Notes: a model not told the origin generated them from the letters alone. Shown: positions 9,278 to 20,842, counted from the first letter of the stretch. The stretch is DNA of 64,000 nt from Metridium senile (GCA_949775045.1 OX459103.1:2810501-2874500), one strand, 5' to 3'. A program made the numbers and translations.

Positions 9278-12037
9278 GTTCTATCCAGGAGGGAGGGGGT
9301 GACTCTATTGTATGCAAATTAGATTCTCTATCTACAGCGATCTCTAGTGTGACGTCACATGGATACGCTAGATATTCTTGTCAGTTTAGTTTGAAAGCGC
9401 CATTTTGAAGTTAAGAAAACGAGATAAAAGAGAGGTAAAACAGCACATTGTAAAGTAGTTAACCCACAGTGAGTGTTCTTTGTTTATAGATTTACTAGTT
9501 GAGCGCAACTGATCTCGAAAAGACGTTTATAGTTGACTGTATTTTTTCGTTAAAACTTCTCGGGAAGGCTGCAGGTCCTAATCGAAAATGGCCAACCATC
9601 ATTTGAAAACATCGTGATTTCGTTGGTAAAACTTTATGGAACATTTTGAAAATAGGAGGTTATATTGGTTATAAGTTTAACTCTAACCAGTTTGATTTTG
9701 GTGTTATTTGGAGCTGTGGTTCTTCTCATCAATCGATTTTTGTGTAGTTTCTCAGCCTTTACAACTTATCCTGTACACGATTTCGATAGGAATGTTACTG
9801 TTTTGTTTGTTACTATTTTTATCAAGTAAAAACAACGATCTTAACTAACAGTTATTGCATTAATCTGCAGTACTATTGCTTATAGTTAAATTGAAGTTGT
9901 TGATTTATTTTTAAAAGTTCAACAAATACAGCACTTAAAATTAATATTAGTATATAACTTTATCCATGAAAATGTATGCAATTATTGCTACTGACTATGC
10001 AATATTTCCTTTTTACTGACTATTGGTCACAATGAGTCATTGTTTCCTTTGTATCTGATTTTTTGGTTGAATGACATTTAAAATAGAAACTGTATGTTAT
10101 AGTAAACTTAACCACATAATTTGCATTTTTTTTTATTTGTTTTTATATATCATGGTTTCAGTGCTTTTGTTCTAATTTATTTGTATAAAATTTCATGTTG
10201 AAATTGTGCTTAACTTATATCATGTTTGTGTACTGTATTATTAAAGGTCAAATAGAAATACTGGTATTGCTGTTTGAAAAAGCTGGGGGGGGGGGGGGGG
10301 TAGGGAGAATTTCAAATTTACTTCATTTTAATGTTTAAAAAACATTGTCTGATGATACATAGAAATACAATCAATGTTTTTATTAAAATAAGCATCTATT
10401 GTACCTTGTTAGTAATGAATGGGAAACTGCTATAGGGTATCCTGTTGCATTCAAAACAGCAGCTATGGGGCAGGGACAAAAGTTTGATAGAGCAACAACA
10501 CTATATCCATGAAAATAAAATTGCAACTGTATAATAGTTCTTCTGTAGTGACCGTGAGGTATTGTTTTCTTTTGTATTTGATGTTTCTGGTTGAGTGGTA
10601 TTTACTAAATAGTCACTGGATATAAACTATTAGTTTAATAGTAACAATTTTTTATATTGCATGGTTTTAGCGTTTTCGCTCTACAAAAACAACATAGTTA
10701 CTATAAGCAAAAGAGTGGTTTTCAGTAACCCATGAAACAAAGTGTATTGATTAAAGTGTAATAGTCAAATAAGAACAAAAGGACACAATGAAATTAGAGT
10801 GTATAAAGAGTAATACACTAAAGAGGGTTTCACGTGTTAATGAAAACCACTTTAGTTTGTATTTATAGTCACTATATTTATTCAGTATCACTCAAACAGA
10901 GTTAATAGAGGGGTTTATCCAGTCATCAGTTGGCATAAACAAGATGACAAGCATAGAATAGTTCAGTGTAAACCAACAATAGTAATTATTATTTCACTGT
11001 TCACATTGTTGAAATAGTGTGTTATCTTTTCCAGCCATTTTACCTGCAAAAAAAAAACACAAAATGTTTAACTATATAATCATCATTTAATTTAATTCAA
11101 GTTTGTTACAATAGCTGCATGATGGAAGCTTAGCTTGATAAATCTCAGATTTTATATCCTGATTTTCAATCATAATTTGAAATGTTATTCAATGAATTTC
11201 ATGTTATATATTATCATTATTTAATTCCGTAAGCTGATGTGAAAACAGGACAGCAGAAAGCTTACTGCACTATATCAAATTCTTCTAACAAAGCAACTGA
11301 TATACGAATTGATTTTGAAGACAAATAATTAAGAAAGTGGGTACAGCTTGGGTATTTATGGTAGCTAGTTTCAAAGCATTTTTAGATAGCTATTATAAAA
11401 TACACATAAATACGATCTTAAAAGCATGCATTTAGCTCATTGAATAAGCATAAACATTTATGTCAAGGTTCAAAATCAAGATAATTAAGGACTTAACTTC
11501 AATGGGAATACATTTACTAACCTGCAAAGTTGTTTTGTTCGAGTCTCCCAGTTCGGGTTCGTAATTTCGACTTGTAGTTCGTGAGATCAGCCTTCAAATC
11601 GATTGATGAGACAAACCACAAAGCCAAACAGAGAGAAACTTTGCAGATCCGAAGATTATCATATACTTGCATAAACCTCCTATTCTGGATGAAAAATACT
11701 GATCCATTGTGATTTTACGTTCGTGTACTTGTAAAAAACTGCATATCAACAGCACTGGACCGACATCACAGTTCATCACGAAATTGGCTAGAAAAGCAGT
11801 ATTTTCGTCGAATCTGATCAACAAATTTGGCTATAGTGAACTATTGGATACTATTACATATCAAAGAACTCCCACTAGTAAAAAAAAAGTACAGCAATGC
11901 AAAAAAAATCGAATGTTTTTGTGGAAACAACCGAGTTAAACAATGGTCGCCATTTTGAATCGAGTCGTGACGTCACACTAGAGCGAGCCCACAACACGCC
12001 TTTTCCCTGGACACGCCCCCTCCCTCCTGGTTCTATC
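9278..12037. mobile_element. hAT-like DNA transposon, 2744 bp, with 8-bp target duplication
   Basis: The 8-bp direct repeats GTTCTATC at 9278-9285 and 12030-12037 flank an element with ends CAGGAGGGAGGGGG and CCCCCTCCCTCCTG. A second inverted pair, CTCTAGTGTGACGTCAC, lies inside each end. The paralogous flanks of copies 4 and 5 carry a single GTTCTATC (18305-18312, 24801-24808), so they supply empty sites. CAG...CTG ends and an 8-bp duplication are typical of hAT elements. No hAT transposase is visible; the longest frames are under 80 codons, so it is non-autonomous or badly decayed. It contains a poly-G run near 10284 and a nested foldback around 10680-10870. Confidence 0.85.
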
Positions 12038-12055
12038 TAATGAAGTCGAATGTAA

Positions 12056-12375
12056 ATGTCAAACCCGGGGGGTACTCCCTTTGTCCATGTGGTAGGGTTG
12101 ATCGGCGGAGGTTTTGAAAAGTGACTCCTAAAAGGTACGCACAGATAAAAATAACTGATAAAGCCTTGTCGATTTCTACCTCAACAAAGCAACAAAACAG
12201 AGTAAAAATGACACTAGCTAACAGTCACGAAATCATGTGACGTAACTGATTTTTGAGCTAGAACCCTAAAAGGTACGCACATGAAATATTTTCAACCTTA
12301 AAAGGTACGCTGATCACCCCTACCATTTCGACAAAGGGAGTAATCCCCCCCCCCCCCCCCCCCCCCGATATCAAA
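12056..12375. mobile_element. MITE-C copy 1 (304 bp, 8-bp target duplication, poly-C end)
   Basis: Inverted ends of the form CCGGGGGGTACTCCCTTTGT and ACAAAGGGAGTAATCCCCCC are flanked by ATGTCAAA (12056-12063) and ATATCAAA (12368-12375). AAAAGGTACGC recurs three times inside. The 3' poly-C run differs in length from the two other copies. The 8-bp duplication suggests a hAT-derived MITE. It entered before the array copies diverged, because it is at the same site upstream of copies 3, 4 and 5. Confidence 0.8.
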
Positions 12376-12725
12376 TCTATATAGTTGCGAACCAAAAAAA
12401 GACATCAACCAGTCCATGTGTTTGACATGTTATTCAATTAAATATATACTTACTAAACTGAAATACAAACTCACAAAATGTTTCTGAGATGTTAATTGCT
12501 AAAGCAAGTTAACTAGATAAACAACGGCCTGTAAATAACCTCAATACCTCTTTACTTTTTTGTTGTTTGTTTATTTTCCGTTTTGGCTTTTAGGTTTGTA
12601 TACTTTTGCTATAAGTTAGTTTTGCATTTGCTGTTTTAAATACATTTTTTTAAATGACCTGTAAATGTCTCAATTTATATAACGCTATATCTCTCGAATA
12701 GCTCATAGCGCTTTACGATCTACTA

Positions 12726-12866
12726 GAATACAATCACTAAAAGTGTGCAATACTTTGTACTATTTACCACTAAATAGTGTTGATTATACAATAGGGAACA
12801 AAAGAATTTGCACAATTTAGTAGTATTTAGTGGTATTTATGTTGCACACTTTTAGTGTTTGTACTC
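12726..12866. mobile_element. MITE-B copy 2 (141 bp, TA target)
   Basis: Inverted ends are GAATACAATCACTAAAAGTG and CACTTTTAGTGTTTGTACTC. Upstream of copy 1 the equivalent site reads CTACTAATGTG with no insert; here it reads CTACTA, element, TAATGTG. This gives a 2-bp TA duplication directly and points to the Tc1/mariner (IS630) group. Confidence 0.9.
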
Positions 12867-13750
12867 TAATGTGTATATATGGAGGACTTATCTGACTGCT
12901 GTAAACCAGCAGTTTACAATAATGAGATGTTGTTAGTGAATGCCTCAGAGGCAATCCCCTACTCTTTGCGAACATAGCACAACAGGATCTTAACGTCCAC
13001 CTTATATAGGATTAGAGTGAAAACAGACGGGACCTCTGGCTTTACGTCTTTATCCGAGAAGCTAAAATAACATAAATGCCTTCTTACTTTTTTGTTGTTT
13101 GTTTATTTTCCGTTTTGGCTTTCAGGTTTGTATAATTTTGCTATTAGTTAGTTTTGCAGTCGCTGTTTTAAATACATTATTTTTGTTGTATATTTACTTA
13201 TATATACAGTTAAATAGTTGTCAGAACGCTATTTATTCAAGTGCTTATAACCCCTAGAATTGGGAAAAATTGGTGAAATCTTCATGCCACCAATATATAA
13301 ATAATTACCGTTGTCAAAATTTGATTTGAAGCAATTGAGAATATTGTACAGAGTTTTAAATATTACTGTGGCCACGCCCTGGCCGGGATGGGTCGAATCA
13401 CCGGAAATGACGTCAAGGATTACCACGTAAAACTGTCAAAATCAACTTTGAGAATAAAGAAGAACAAATATAAATTAAAATATACTTTCTAAAACAGTGT
13501 TCGACAAAATGTTCGACTTGTATTGCGACTGACAACTTCAACAAGTCGCTTTAGAACACATACGCATGCTCAGAGTAATTTTTGACGTCACGGAAAAACT
13601 CTCGACCTAGTTCTCCCAACTCACGTGCTACCTGGCACAGGAACTCCAAAACGGCACTTTCAAACCTGTATAACTCGTCCAATATTTATCCAAATGACCT
13701 GGGACATATATCATTTAAATTCTCTCGATGTCTAGAATTTGATGAAATTG
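12867..13750 (+). repeat. Distal 5' flank of copy 3
   Basis: This is paralogous to about 625-990 upstream of copy 1 and almost identical to 19147-20000 and 25653-26507. It contains a GC-richer patch around 13380-13430 and 13580-13680. Open frames such as 13582-13830 are not conserved in length and need no gene to explain them. Confidence 0.55.
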
Positions 13751-14167
13751 CACAGGGAACCCGGCTTTTGGTTGCTTTGTTTAAAAAAATCGTAGCTTTT
13801 TCGAGATTCCTGTGGTGCCTAGGAGATTAGCGCTACATATCGTGACCTTTGTTAAACAGCTTACGTAATCTATGAAATCCGACCTCTATAAGTGGGACAG
13901 TCGTTGGCATGTAATCAGATCCGGTAGTAATGAATTTAGTAACGCACTCTCTTAAAACACACTAAAGAGTATACTCTATGCGAGTGCATTACCACCCGAT
14001 CTGATTACACGCCAACGACTGTCCCACTCACAGAGGTCGGATTTCATAGATTACGTAAACTGTTTACAAAGGTCTCCTAGGCACCACAGGAATCCCGAGA
14101 AAGCTACGCGTATATGCAAAAGCGAATTTTTTTAAGCAAAGCAACAAAAAAAGCCGGGTTCCCTGTG
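13751..14167. mobile_element. Complete foldback element (417 bp) upstream of copy 3
   Basis: Two arms of about 200 bp are inverted copies: the left begins CACAGGGAACCCGGC and the right ends GCCGGGTTCCCTGTG, sharing CTCCTAGGCACCACAGGAAT, ATCAGATCCGG and CCAACGACTGTCCCACT. The centre (about 13950-13975) holds a short palindrome around ACACACTAAAGAG. There is no ORF. Copies 2, 4 and 5 retain only the right arm, so this is the only whole element in the window. Confidence 0.75.
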
Positions 14168-14707
14168 GAAATTGGTCTGTTTCAGTAGGGGTTATTAGCA
14201 CTTTCAGCTCCCGATCCATCTATTCATAATGGGTGAATAAATCAGTAACCTTTTGACAATCTGTCAAGTTTATTAATTAATCGAAAGGATGTTCCGCAAC
14301 ACAGAGCATCCGTGGTTGCCATGATATGATTATAACCAATGACGAGAATCGATATGACTCACCAACGACATGCATGATGGACACTTATATTTAAATACAA
14401 TAGGCTTACATCAAGGTTAAAACAAGGTTGCAATTCCAGTTACTCTATGAAGGACATCCCTGTTTCCTTGGAAATACCTGCGTCATACAATTTTTTTGAG
14501 GGCATATTGACAATTATTTTGGCATTCAGCCCTCTTATTATTTTCAGTGGAATTCTAGGTTCCTATCCGCATTGTTTTTCAGCAGATCTACATACAGATT
14601 CGGACAGATCCCCTTGTGCTAACATAACTCTTTAAAAAAAGAATTCGCTTTATTTCTCTCAAAAGAGAGATACTTTATACTTTCAAGTGAACACAGAAGC
14701 TGGTCAA
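14168..14707 (+). promoter_or_regulatory. 5' flank / putative promoter of copy 3, with two deletions
   Basis: Compared with copies 1, 2, 4 and 5 this flank has lost about 50 bp after GATGGACACTTA (near 14387), which removes the TATA-like box region, and about 65 bp after CCTTGGAAATA (near 14476). The splice-acceptor-like tract (AG near 14580) and the last ~120 bp before the ATG remain. Confidence 0.45.
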
Positions 14708-16270
14708 ATGTTCGAGCTCATATTCCGCCTTATTGCAATATTGGTTGAAAGTTCCACTGGAGTTTTGATATTCCGAAAAGCGAACAAACCAAAGGATCAA
14801 GTCGATGAAGAAAAGGAGCTAATTCAATTCTCAATCCAAGATGAACTAAAAGATTTTACAAACTTTGACCCGAATGATGCTATTTTTCGTGAGTTTGATC
14901 CTCCGGTTAATGAAGAAACAGATCCAAAGGCATGGAGAAAGAGCCTACCGCCGCTTAAACAATCTATATTCAAGAGCTTGAAGTTTGTTTTCGTGATTCA
15001 GACGATTTGTGGGACATTGATAGGACTATTTGCAATATTCCTCGTTTTCATCGACTTCAACACTTCAAATGTTTGTATCATTAAGCAGCTCAAGTACAGT
15101 CAACTTCCAAAAAATACTAGAACAATAGAACAATTGGGCCACTTCCTGGAAGGGTTTATCATTGAGTTTTACGATTTTTTTATTCTCTCTACCATTTTCT
15201 CGTGGTCACAATTGAATCGCCTGAACCTTGTCCTTATAAATGTCGTTGTTGCTTTTCTAGATTTAACCTACGAGCTTGCTATGTATATGTTTGGATTGTT
15301 TGACGAGCAATGGGTAAATTATTTTTTATATATACTGTTCACGTCTGCTACTGTAATCAATGGAGTGATCCTTGCAAAGTTCTACAAACCACGGCCTTAT
15401 TACAAGTGGAGAAGCATCTTGAAACTGTCCTTCACATTTTCAGCTCAGTTTTTCCTGGGAGTGCCAGTCGTTGTTTTTGTTTGTCACAGTTTCTGGCCAT
15501 GGTACAATAAACAAGATGAATACACGAAAGTAGTTTATGCTGCTCTCTTGCCTTTGATCTTATTCTTACCCAAACTTGTTTGCCGTCTCTCTGCACAAAA
15601 GCTCGAAGTCATCCATCCAGGAAGCTCGCATGTATTTGTGAGTGCCTTTTATGGAACATTGGCCGTTGTTTATCGTGTATTACAAGCAGAATTGCCGTCC
15701 TTCACCTCATTTGTTGTTCTTGGGATATCTCATGGTTTTATCGACTTAATCGAAAGACTGACTATCACCATGAGGGATTACATCTGGGAATATCTCTACC
15801 GTATACTTTGTTGCAGTCGAAAACCCAAGTGCAAGTACCGATCTCCACGAAGCAGGCGTTTTGTAGCAGACATGAGTATTCAGATATTGCTTCAAGAAAG
15901 TTCAGGACTTGTATTCGGACTTGGGTTTATCCACTTGTACCACTTTATGTATAGTGACACAAAACCTCCTTATACAGACTACGGAGTCATTTTGGGGTTC
16001 GCTATCCATGTCGTTACCGGGTTAGCCATTGACCTATTTTTCAACACTATCTCGGTAGTGCTTCAAATTCGAGTCATGAACATCGCCATCATGAAAGTCT
16101 GGAAACACAAATGGCGTCATCATTGTATAGTGATGAGTATTGTCGTTATGGAAACGATATTTTTCTTTGCTGGATATATGTTTATTATTGTAAGGCATAA
16201 GTACAACTATGAGACGCACTCGTTAGTTCGATATGCATGGAACTGTACTGAACCATTTGCAGAACTGTGA
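14708..16270 (+). CDS. Array copy 3: multi-pass membrane protein of unrecognised family (520 aa, intronless)
   Basis: This is an intact paralogue of the same length and topology. Features shared only with copy 4 include K90S-region SIFKSLKF, NTRTIEQLGHF at 136-146, LNLVLIN, Y193, R235, T273, L285, E300 and P330. DELKD at 45-49 is private to copy 3. The ATG at 14708 matches the common start. It is the 3' parent of chimeric copy 4: from codon 86 onward I see only two nucleotide differences between them. Its upstream region has lost the TATA-like segment, so its expression may differ from its siblings. Function is unknown. Confidence 0.83.
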   Translation: MFELIFRLIAILVESSTGVLIFRKANKPKDQVDEEKELIQFSIQDELKDFTNFDPNDAIFREFDPPVNEETDPKAWRKSLPPLKQSIFKSLKFVFVIQTICGTLIGLFAIFLVFIDFNTSNVCIIKQLKYSQLPKNTRTIEQLGHFLEGFIIEFYDFFILSTIFSWSQLNRLNLVLINVVVAFLDLTYELAMYMFGLFDEQWVNYFLYILFTSATVINGVILAKFYKPRPYYKWRSILKLSFTFSAQFFLGVPVVVFVCHSFWPWYNKQDEYTKVVYAALLPLILFLPKLVCRLSAQKLEVIHPGSSHVFVSAFYGTLAVVYRVLQAELPSFTSFVVLGISHGFIDLIERLTITMRDYIWEYLYRILCCSRKPKCKYRSPRSRRFVADMSIQILLQESSGLVFGLGFIHLYHFMYSDTKPPYTDYGVILGFAIHVVTGLAIDLFFNTISVVLQIRVMNIAIMKVWKHKWRHHCIVMSIVVMETIFFFAGYMFIIVRHKYNYETHSLVRYAWNCTEPFAEL

Positions 16271-16434
16271 AATACACAACACCTTATTTAATGTAGGTGT
16301 CCATATATGGCAGCACATATATATCTCTATATAGGATGCACACGAATCCCAACTTTCACGTGAAAACAGTTCGATCGGGTGTAGTGATGGCCGAAAAAGA
16401 AAGTGGATAAACTAAATAAATGCAATTTAGCTTG

Positions 16435-17085
16435 ATAGATGGAAACAAGCGAGTAAACTAGTATAGATTGCGTCGGTGTTTCGGATATAAACGATAGGTA
16501 ATAGAATGACATTTGTAACACCGTAAAAAATAGAAATAGAAACTAGCGAGTAAACTAGTTTAGGCTGCGTCGGTGTTTGATATAAACGATAGGTAATAGA
16601 ATGAAATTTGTAACACCGTAAAAAATAGAAATAGAAACTAGCGAGTAAACTAGTTTAGGCTGCGTCGGTGTTTGATATAAACGATAGGTAATAGAATGAA
16701 ATTTGTAACACCGTAAAAAATAGAAATAGAAACTAGCGAGTAAACTAGTTTAGGCTGCGTCGGTGTTTGATATAAACGATAGGTAATAGAATGAAATTTG
16801 TAACACCGTAAAAAATAGAAATAGAAACTAGCGAGTAAACTAGTATAGGCTGCGCCGGTGTTTGATATAAACGATAGGTAATATAATGAAATTTGTAACA
16901 CCGTAAAAAATAGAAATAGAAACTAGCGAGTAAACTAGTATAGGCTGCGTCGGTGTTTGATATAAACGATAGGTCATATAATGAAATTTGTAACATCGTA
17001 AAAAATGTTAGTTTAACTTTACTAATAAGTAATAAGTTAAAAAGTTCAGTTTTACGGTGTTACAAATTTCATTATATTACCTATC
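16435..17085 (+). repeat. 95-bp tandem array 3 (about 6 monomers) with palindromic terminus
   Basis: There are six monomers. The middle three have the variant ACTAGTTTAGG in place of ACTAGTATAGG, so local duplication spread one variant. The array ends in AATGTTAGTTTAACTTTACT followed by an inverted monomer end (TTTTACGGTGTTACAAATTT). Confidence 0.88.
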
Positions 17086-17133
17086 AACTATTTAACTTAT
17101 TTATAAGATTACCAATTAAACAAACGAGTATAT

Positions 17134-17594
17134 TGTTATGAGACATTGAACATGGATTATATATTACCATATATAATCGGCATTAGCATACATTTAAATT
17201 GTTTTATCTTATATATTATTATTATTTCGGGTTTATCATTTTATGGTTTGTTATCGGTGATCACTCATTATATCAGTGGCTATAACATTGCTTACTTATT
17301 TGTTCTCTCATTTGTGCATGTTATGAAGGCATGGTGACCCAAAAAGGAAAAAAAAATTATATAAGTTCAAAATTTTCAAAAATATTCTAATACGCAGAGT
17401 ACATTTGTACTTGCATTATATTCTTTTCTTCAGGTTTTTAGTTGCCTTAAAGACGGTGACATTTTTATGCAAATTTTATGCAAATTTGGTTTTAACGTAT
17501 TATTATTCATATAATCAACAAAATTATGGGATAAAAAAAAAACATTTCGGATTTTTCTTTATTCTCGCGGAGCTCGAAACTAACGAGGGGGAGA
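17134..17594 (+). mobile_element. LTR-retrotransposon remnant: truncated 5' LTR plus internal scrap
   Basis: It begins TGTTATGAGACATTG and matches the first ~63 bp of the LTR at 17595, then diverges into AT-rich internal sequence. Just before the 3' LTR is a purine run (CGAGGGGGAGA) that fits a polypurine tract. No gag or pol frame is present; the two ~63-codon frames here are unrecognised. Confidence 0.65.
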
Positions 17595-18230
17595 TGTTAT
17601 GAGACATTGAACATGGATTATATATTACCATATATAATCGGCATTAGCATACATTTCTTGTTGTTAGGTTTGTTGCTTTGTGTACTTTCGTTGGCCCGTT
17701 TCTTACCAACTCCTATTTTCCAATTAGTGGCACGTTAGCTGGACAAACAATGACCAACTTCCCATTATTGCTTTCACCCACTCATTTGTATTTGTTAGTC
17801 CTGGCCTTGGATAGCCTTGTTCTCGTTTAGTATATTATAACGTTTACTTTTGTAATATCATTATTGTCAAGATGTTCTGGTAAGTGAAGAGTTTGCTTAG
17901 CCTTCAGTTATTTAGGTTCGTACAGCCTTGACTTGATATTATGTGTATTTTGGTATTACACGTTGAGTTCTGATTAGTATTCGGATACGTGGAACAACAA
18001 GGCTCTTTTTATTTTAGATTTAATATCGCTACAGAAAAGCTGAGCAAATAATTCATTTATCATAACATCCATAAAAAGCCTATGTAATATCACTTAGTAT
18101 GTCAGTTGATGTCAGTTGTTAGTTGAACCATGTAGTTGAACTTCTACTCAAAGACGAATAAACGAACTAAAGATCCGATACCGGCTCTACTTGAGAATCC
18201 CCTAAGCTTAGAAGCAAGAAGCCTCTAACA
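17595..18230 (+). mobile_element. LTR (636 bp), 3' LTR of the remnant
   Basis: It starts TGTTATGAG and ends GCCTCTAACA, giving the 5-bp inverted termini TGTTA and TAACA. An AATAAA lies about 75 bp before its end. The flanks read ATAT on both sides of the whole element, consistent with a short target duplication, though TA-repeat slippage makes its length uncertain. Copy 3's own flank (9260-9277) lacks the element, giving an empty site. Confidence 0.75.
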
Positions 18231-18330
18231 ATATGTCTTCAATATTCAGGTCAATCATGATCACTTACTACTTTAACGCAAAACCTTCGTGGAAAGTAGT
18301 AAAAGTTCTATCTAATGAAGTCGAATGTAA

Positions 18331-18645
18331 ATGTCAAATCCGGGGGTTCTCCCTTTGTCCAAGTGGTATGGGTGATCGGCGGAGGTTTTGAAAATGACCC
18401 CTAAAAGGTACGCACAGATGAAAATAACTGATAAAGCCTTGTCGATTTCTACCTCAACAAAGCAACAAAACAGAGTAAAAATGACACTAAGAGTTACGAA
18501 ATCATGTGACGTAACTGATTTTTGAGCTAGAACCCTAAAAGGTACGCACATGAAATATTTTCAACCTTAAAAGGTACGCTGATCACCCCTACCATTTCGA
18601 CAAAGGGAGTAATCCGCCCCCCCCCCCCCCCCCCCCGATGTCAAA
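18331..18645. mobile_element. MITE-C copy 2
   Basis: This is the same element and site as 12056-12375, with ATGTCAAA at 18331-18338 and 18638-18645 as a perfect 8-bp target duplication. It ends in a run of about 20 C. Confidence 0.85.
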
Positions 18646-18999
18646 TCTATATAGTTGCAAACCAAAAAAAAGACATCAACCAGTCCATGTGTTTGACATG
18701 TTGTTCACTTAAATATATATACCTACTCAACTGAAATAAAAACTCACCGAAATGTTTCTGAGATGTTAATTGCTAAAGCAAGTTAACTAGGTAAACAACG
18801 GCCTGTAAATAACCTCAATACCTCTTTACTTTTTTGTTGTTTATTTATTTTCCGTTTTGGCTTTTAGGTTTGTATAATTTTGCTATTAAATAGTTTTACA
18901 GTTGTTGTTTTAAATACATTTTTTTAAATAACCTGTAAATGTCTCAATTTATATAACGCTATATCTCTCGAATAGCTCATAGCGCTTTACGATCTACTA

Positions 19000-19146
19000 G
19001 AGTACAAACACTAAAAGTGTGCAATACTTTGTACTAGTACTATTTACCACTAAATAGTGTTGATTAAACAATAGGGAACAAAAGAATTTGCACAATTTAG
19101 CAGTATTTAGTGGTATTTATGTTGCACACTTTTAGTGTTTGTACTC
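19000..19146. mobile_element. MITE-B copy 3 (147 bp)
   Basis: This is at the same site as the copy at 12726, with a 6-bp internal duplication (TACTAGTACT) near 19030. Ends are GAGTACAAACACTAAAAGTG and its complement. Confidence 0.9.
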
Positions 19147-20000
19147 TAATGTGTATATATGGAGGACTTATCTAACTGCTGTAAACCAGCAGTTTACAAT
19201 AATGAGATGTTGTTAGTGAATGCCTCAGAGGCAATCCCCTACTCTTTGCGAACAAAGCACAACAGGCTCTTTAGCGTCCACCTTATATAGGATTAGAGTG
19301 AAAGCAGACGGGACCTCTGGCTTTACGTCTTTATCCGAGATGATAAAATAACATAAATGCCTTCTTACTTTTGTTGTTGTTTGTTTATTTTCCGTTTTGG
19401 CTTTCAGGTTTGTATAATTTTGCTATTAGTTAGTTTTGCAGTCGCTGTTTTAAATACATTTCTTTTGTTGTATATGTACTTATATATATAGTTAAAGAAC
19501 GCTATTTATTCAAGTGCTTATAACCCCTAGAATTGGGAAAAATTGGTGAAATCTTCATGCCACCAATAAATAATTACCGTTGTCAGAATTTGATTTGAAG
19601 CAATTGAGAATATTTTACAGAGTTTTAAATATTACTGTGGCCACGCCCTGGCCGGGATGGGTCGAATCACCGGAAATGACGTCAAAGATTACCACGTAAA
19701 ACTGTCAAAATCAACTTTGAGAATAAAGAAGAACAAATACAAATTAAAATATACTTTCTAAAACAGTGTTCGACAAAATGTTCGACTTGTATTGCGACTG
19801 ATAACTTCAACAAGTCGCTTTAGAACACATACGCATGCTCAGAGTAATTTTTGACGTCACGGAAAAACTCTCGACCTAGTTCTCCAAACTCACGTGCTAA
19901 CTGGCACAGGAACTCCAAAACGGCACTTTCAAACCTGTATAACTCGGCCAATATTTATCCAAATGACCTGGGACATATATCATTTAAATTCTCTCGATTT

Positions 20001-20572
20001 TTTCTCTCTCTTTGTTTTCCCGACAAAAAGTGAACAAATCGCCCGAAAGTTAACTGAGCAAAGTTGCGAAGTAACTGCGCGTTGTACTGGACTAAGAAGT
20101 AAAATTAACGGAAAAATGGACTTTCAAAAGTTTAACCAAAACACAAACAGTTGTTTTTGCTTTGAATTTCAGAGAACAAAATTCTGTAAAAAAAGAAAAA
20201 CGTGCAAAGCCTCTCTGGTCGAAAAAAAAATCTTGCACAACCCGTGCGGCGAAAAAAATAACCTACAAAAAATGTTGCCACCCCCCCTCCCCCAACTTCT
20301 AATGGTCCACCCCTAATCAGATCCGGTTGTAACGAATTTAGTAACGCACTCTCTTAAAACACACTAAAGAGAGTGCACTCTATGCGAGTGCATTACCACC
20401 GGATCTGATTACACGCCAACGACTGTCCCACTCACAGAGCTCGGATTTCATAGATTACGTTAACTGTTTACGAAGGTCTCCTAGGCACCACAGGAATCCC
20501 GAAAAAGCTACGCGTATATGCAAAAGCGAATTTTTTTAAGCAAAGCAACAAAAAAAAGCCGGGTTCCCTGTG
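20001..20572. mobile_element. Foldback element with left arm replaced (upstream of copy 4)
   Basis: The right arm (about 20318-20572) matches 13930-14167. The left arm is replaced by ~318 bp that starts in a CT-rich run and ends CTTCTAATGGTCCACCCCT. A 140-codon frame spans this segment (19894-20316) but has no ATG start and no recognisable domain. The same structure lies at 26507-27078 upstream of copy 5. Confidence 0.6.
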
Positions 20573-20842
20573 GAAATTGGTCTGTTTTTAGTGGTTATAA
20601 GCACTTTCAGCTCCCCATCCATCTATTCATAATGGGTGAATAAATCAGTAACCTTTTGTCAATCTGTCAAGTTTATTAATCGAAAGGATGTTCCGCAAGA
20701 CAGAGCTTCCGTGGTTGCCATGATTATAACCAATGACGAAAATCGATATGACTCACCAACGACATGCATGATTGACACTTTCGTATAAAACTTGTTTCGG
20801 TTTATATCCATTATTCGTCTATAGAATATAATTGAATACAAT

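Noticed and set aside
19894..20316. 140-codon frame upstream of copy 4 (repeated at 26400-26822)
   Set aside because: No ATG start, crosses the junction of flank and replacement segment, and its identity in both units only reflects the recent duplication.
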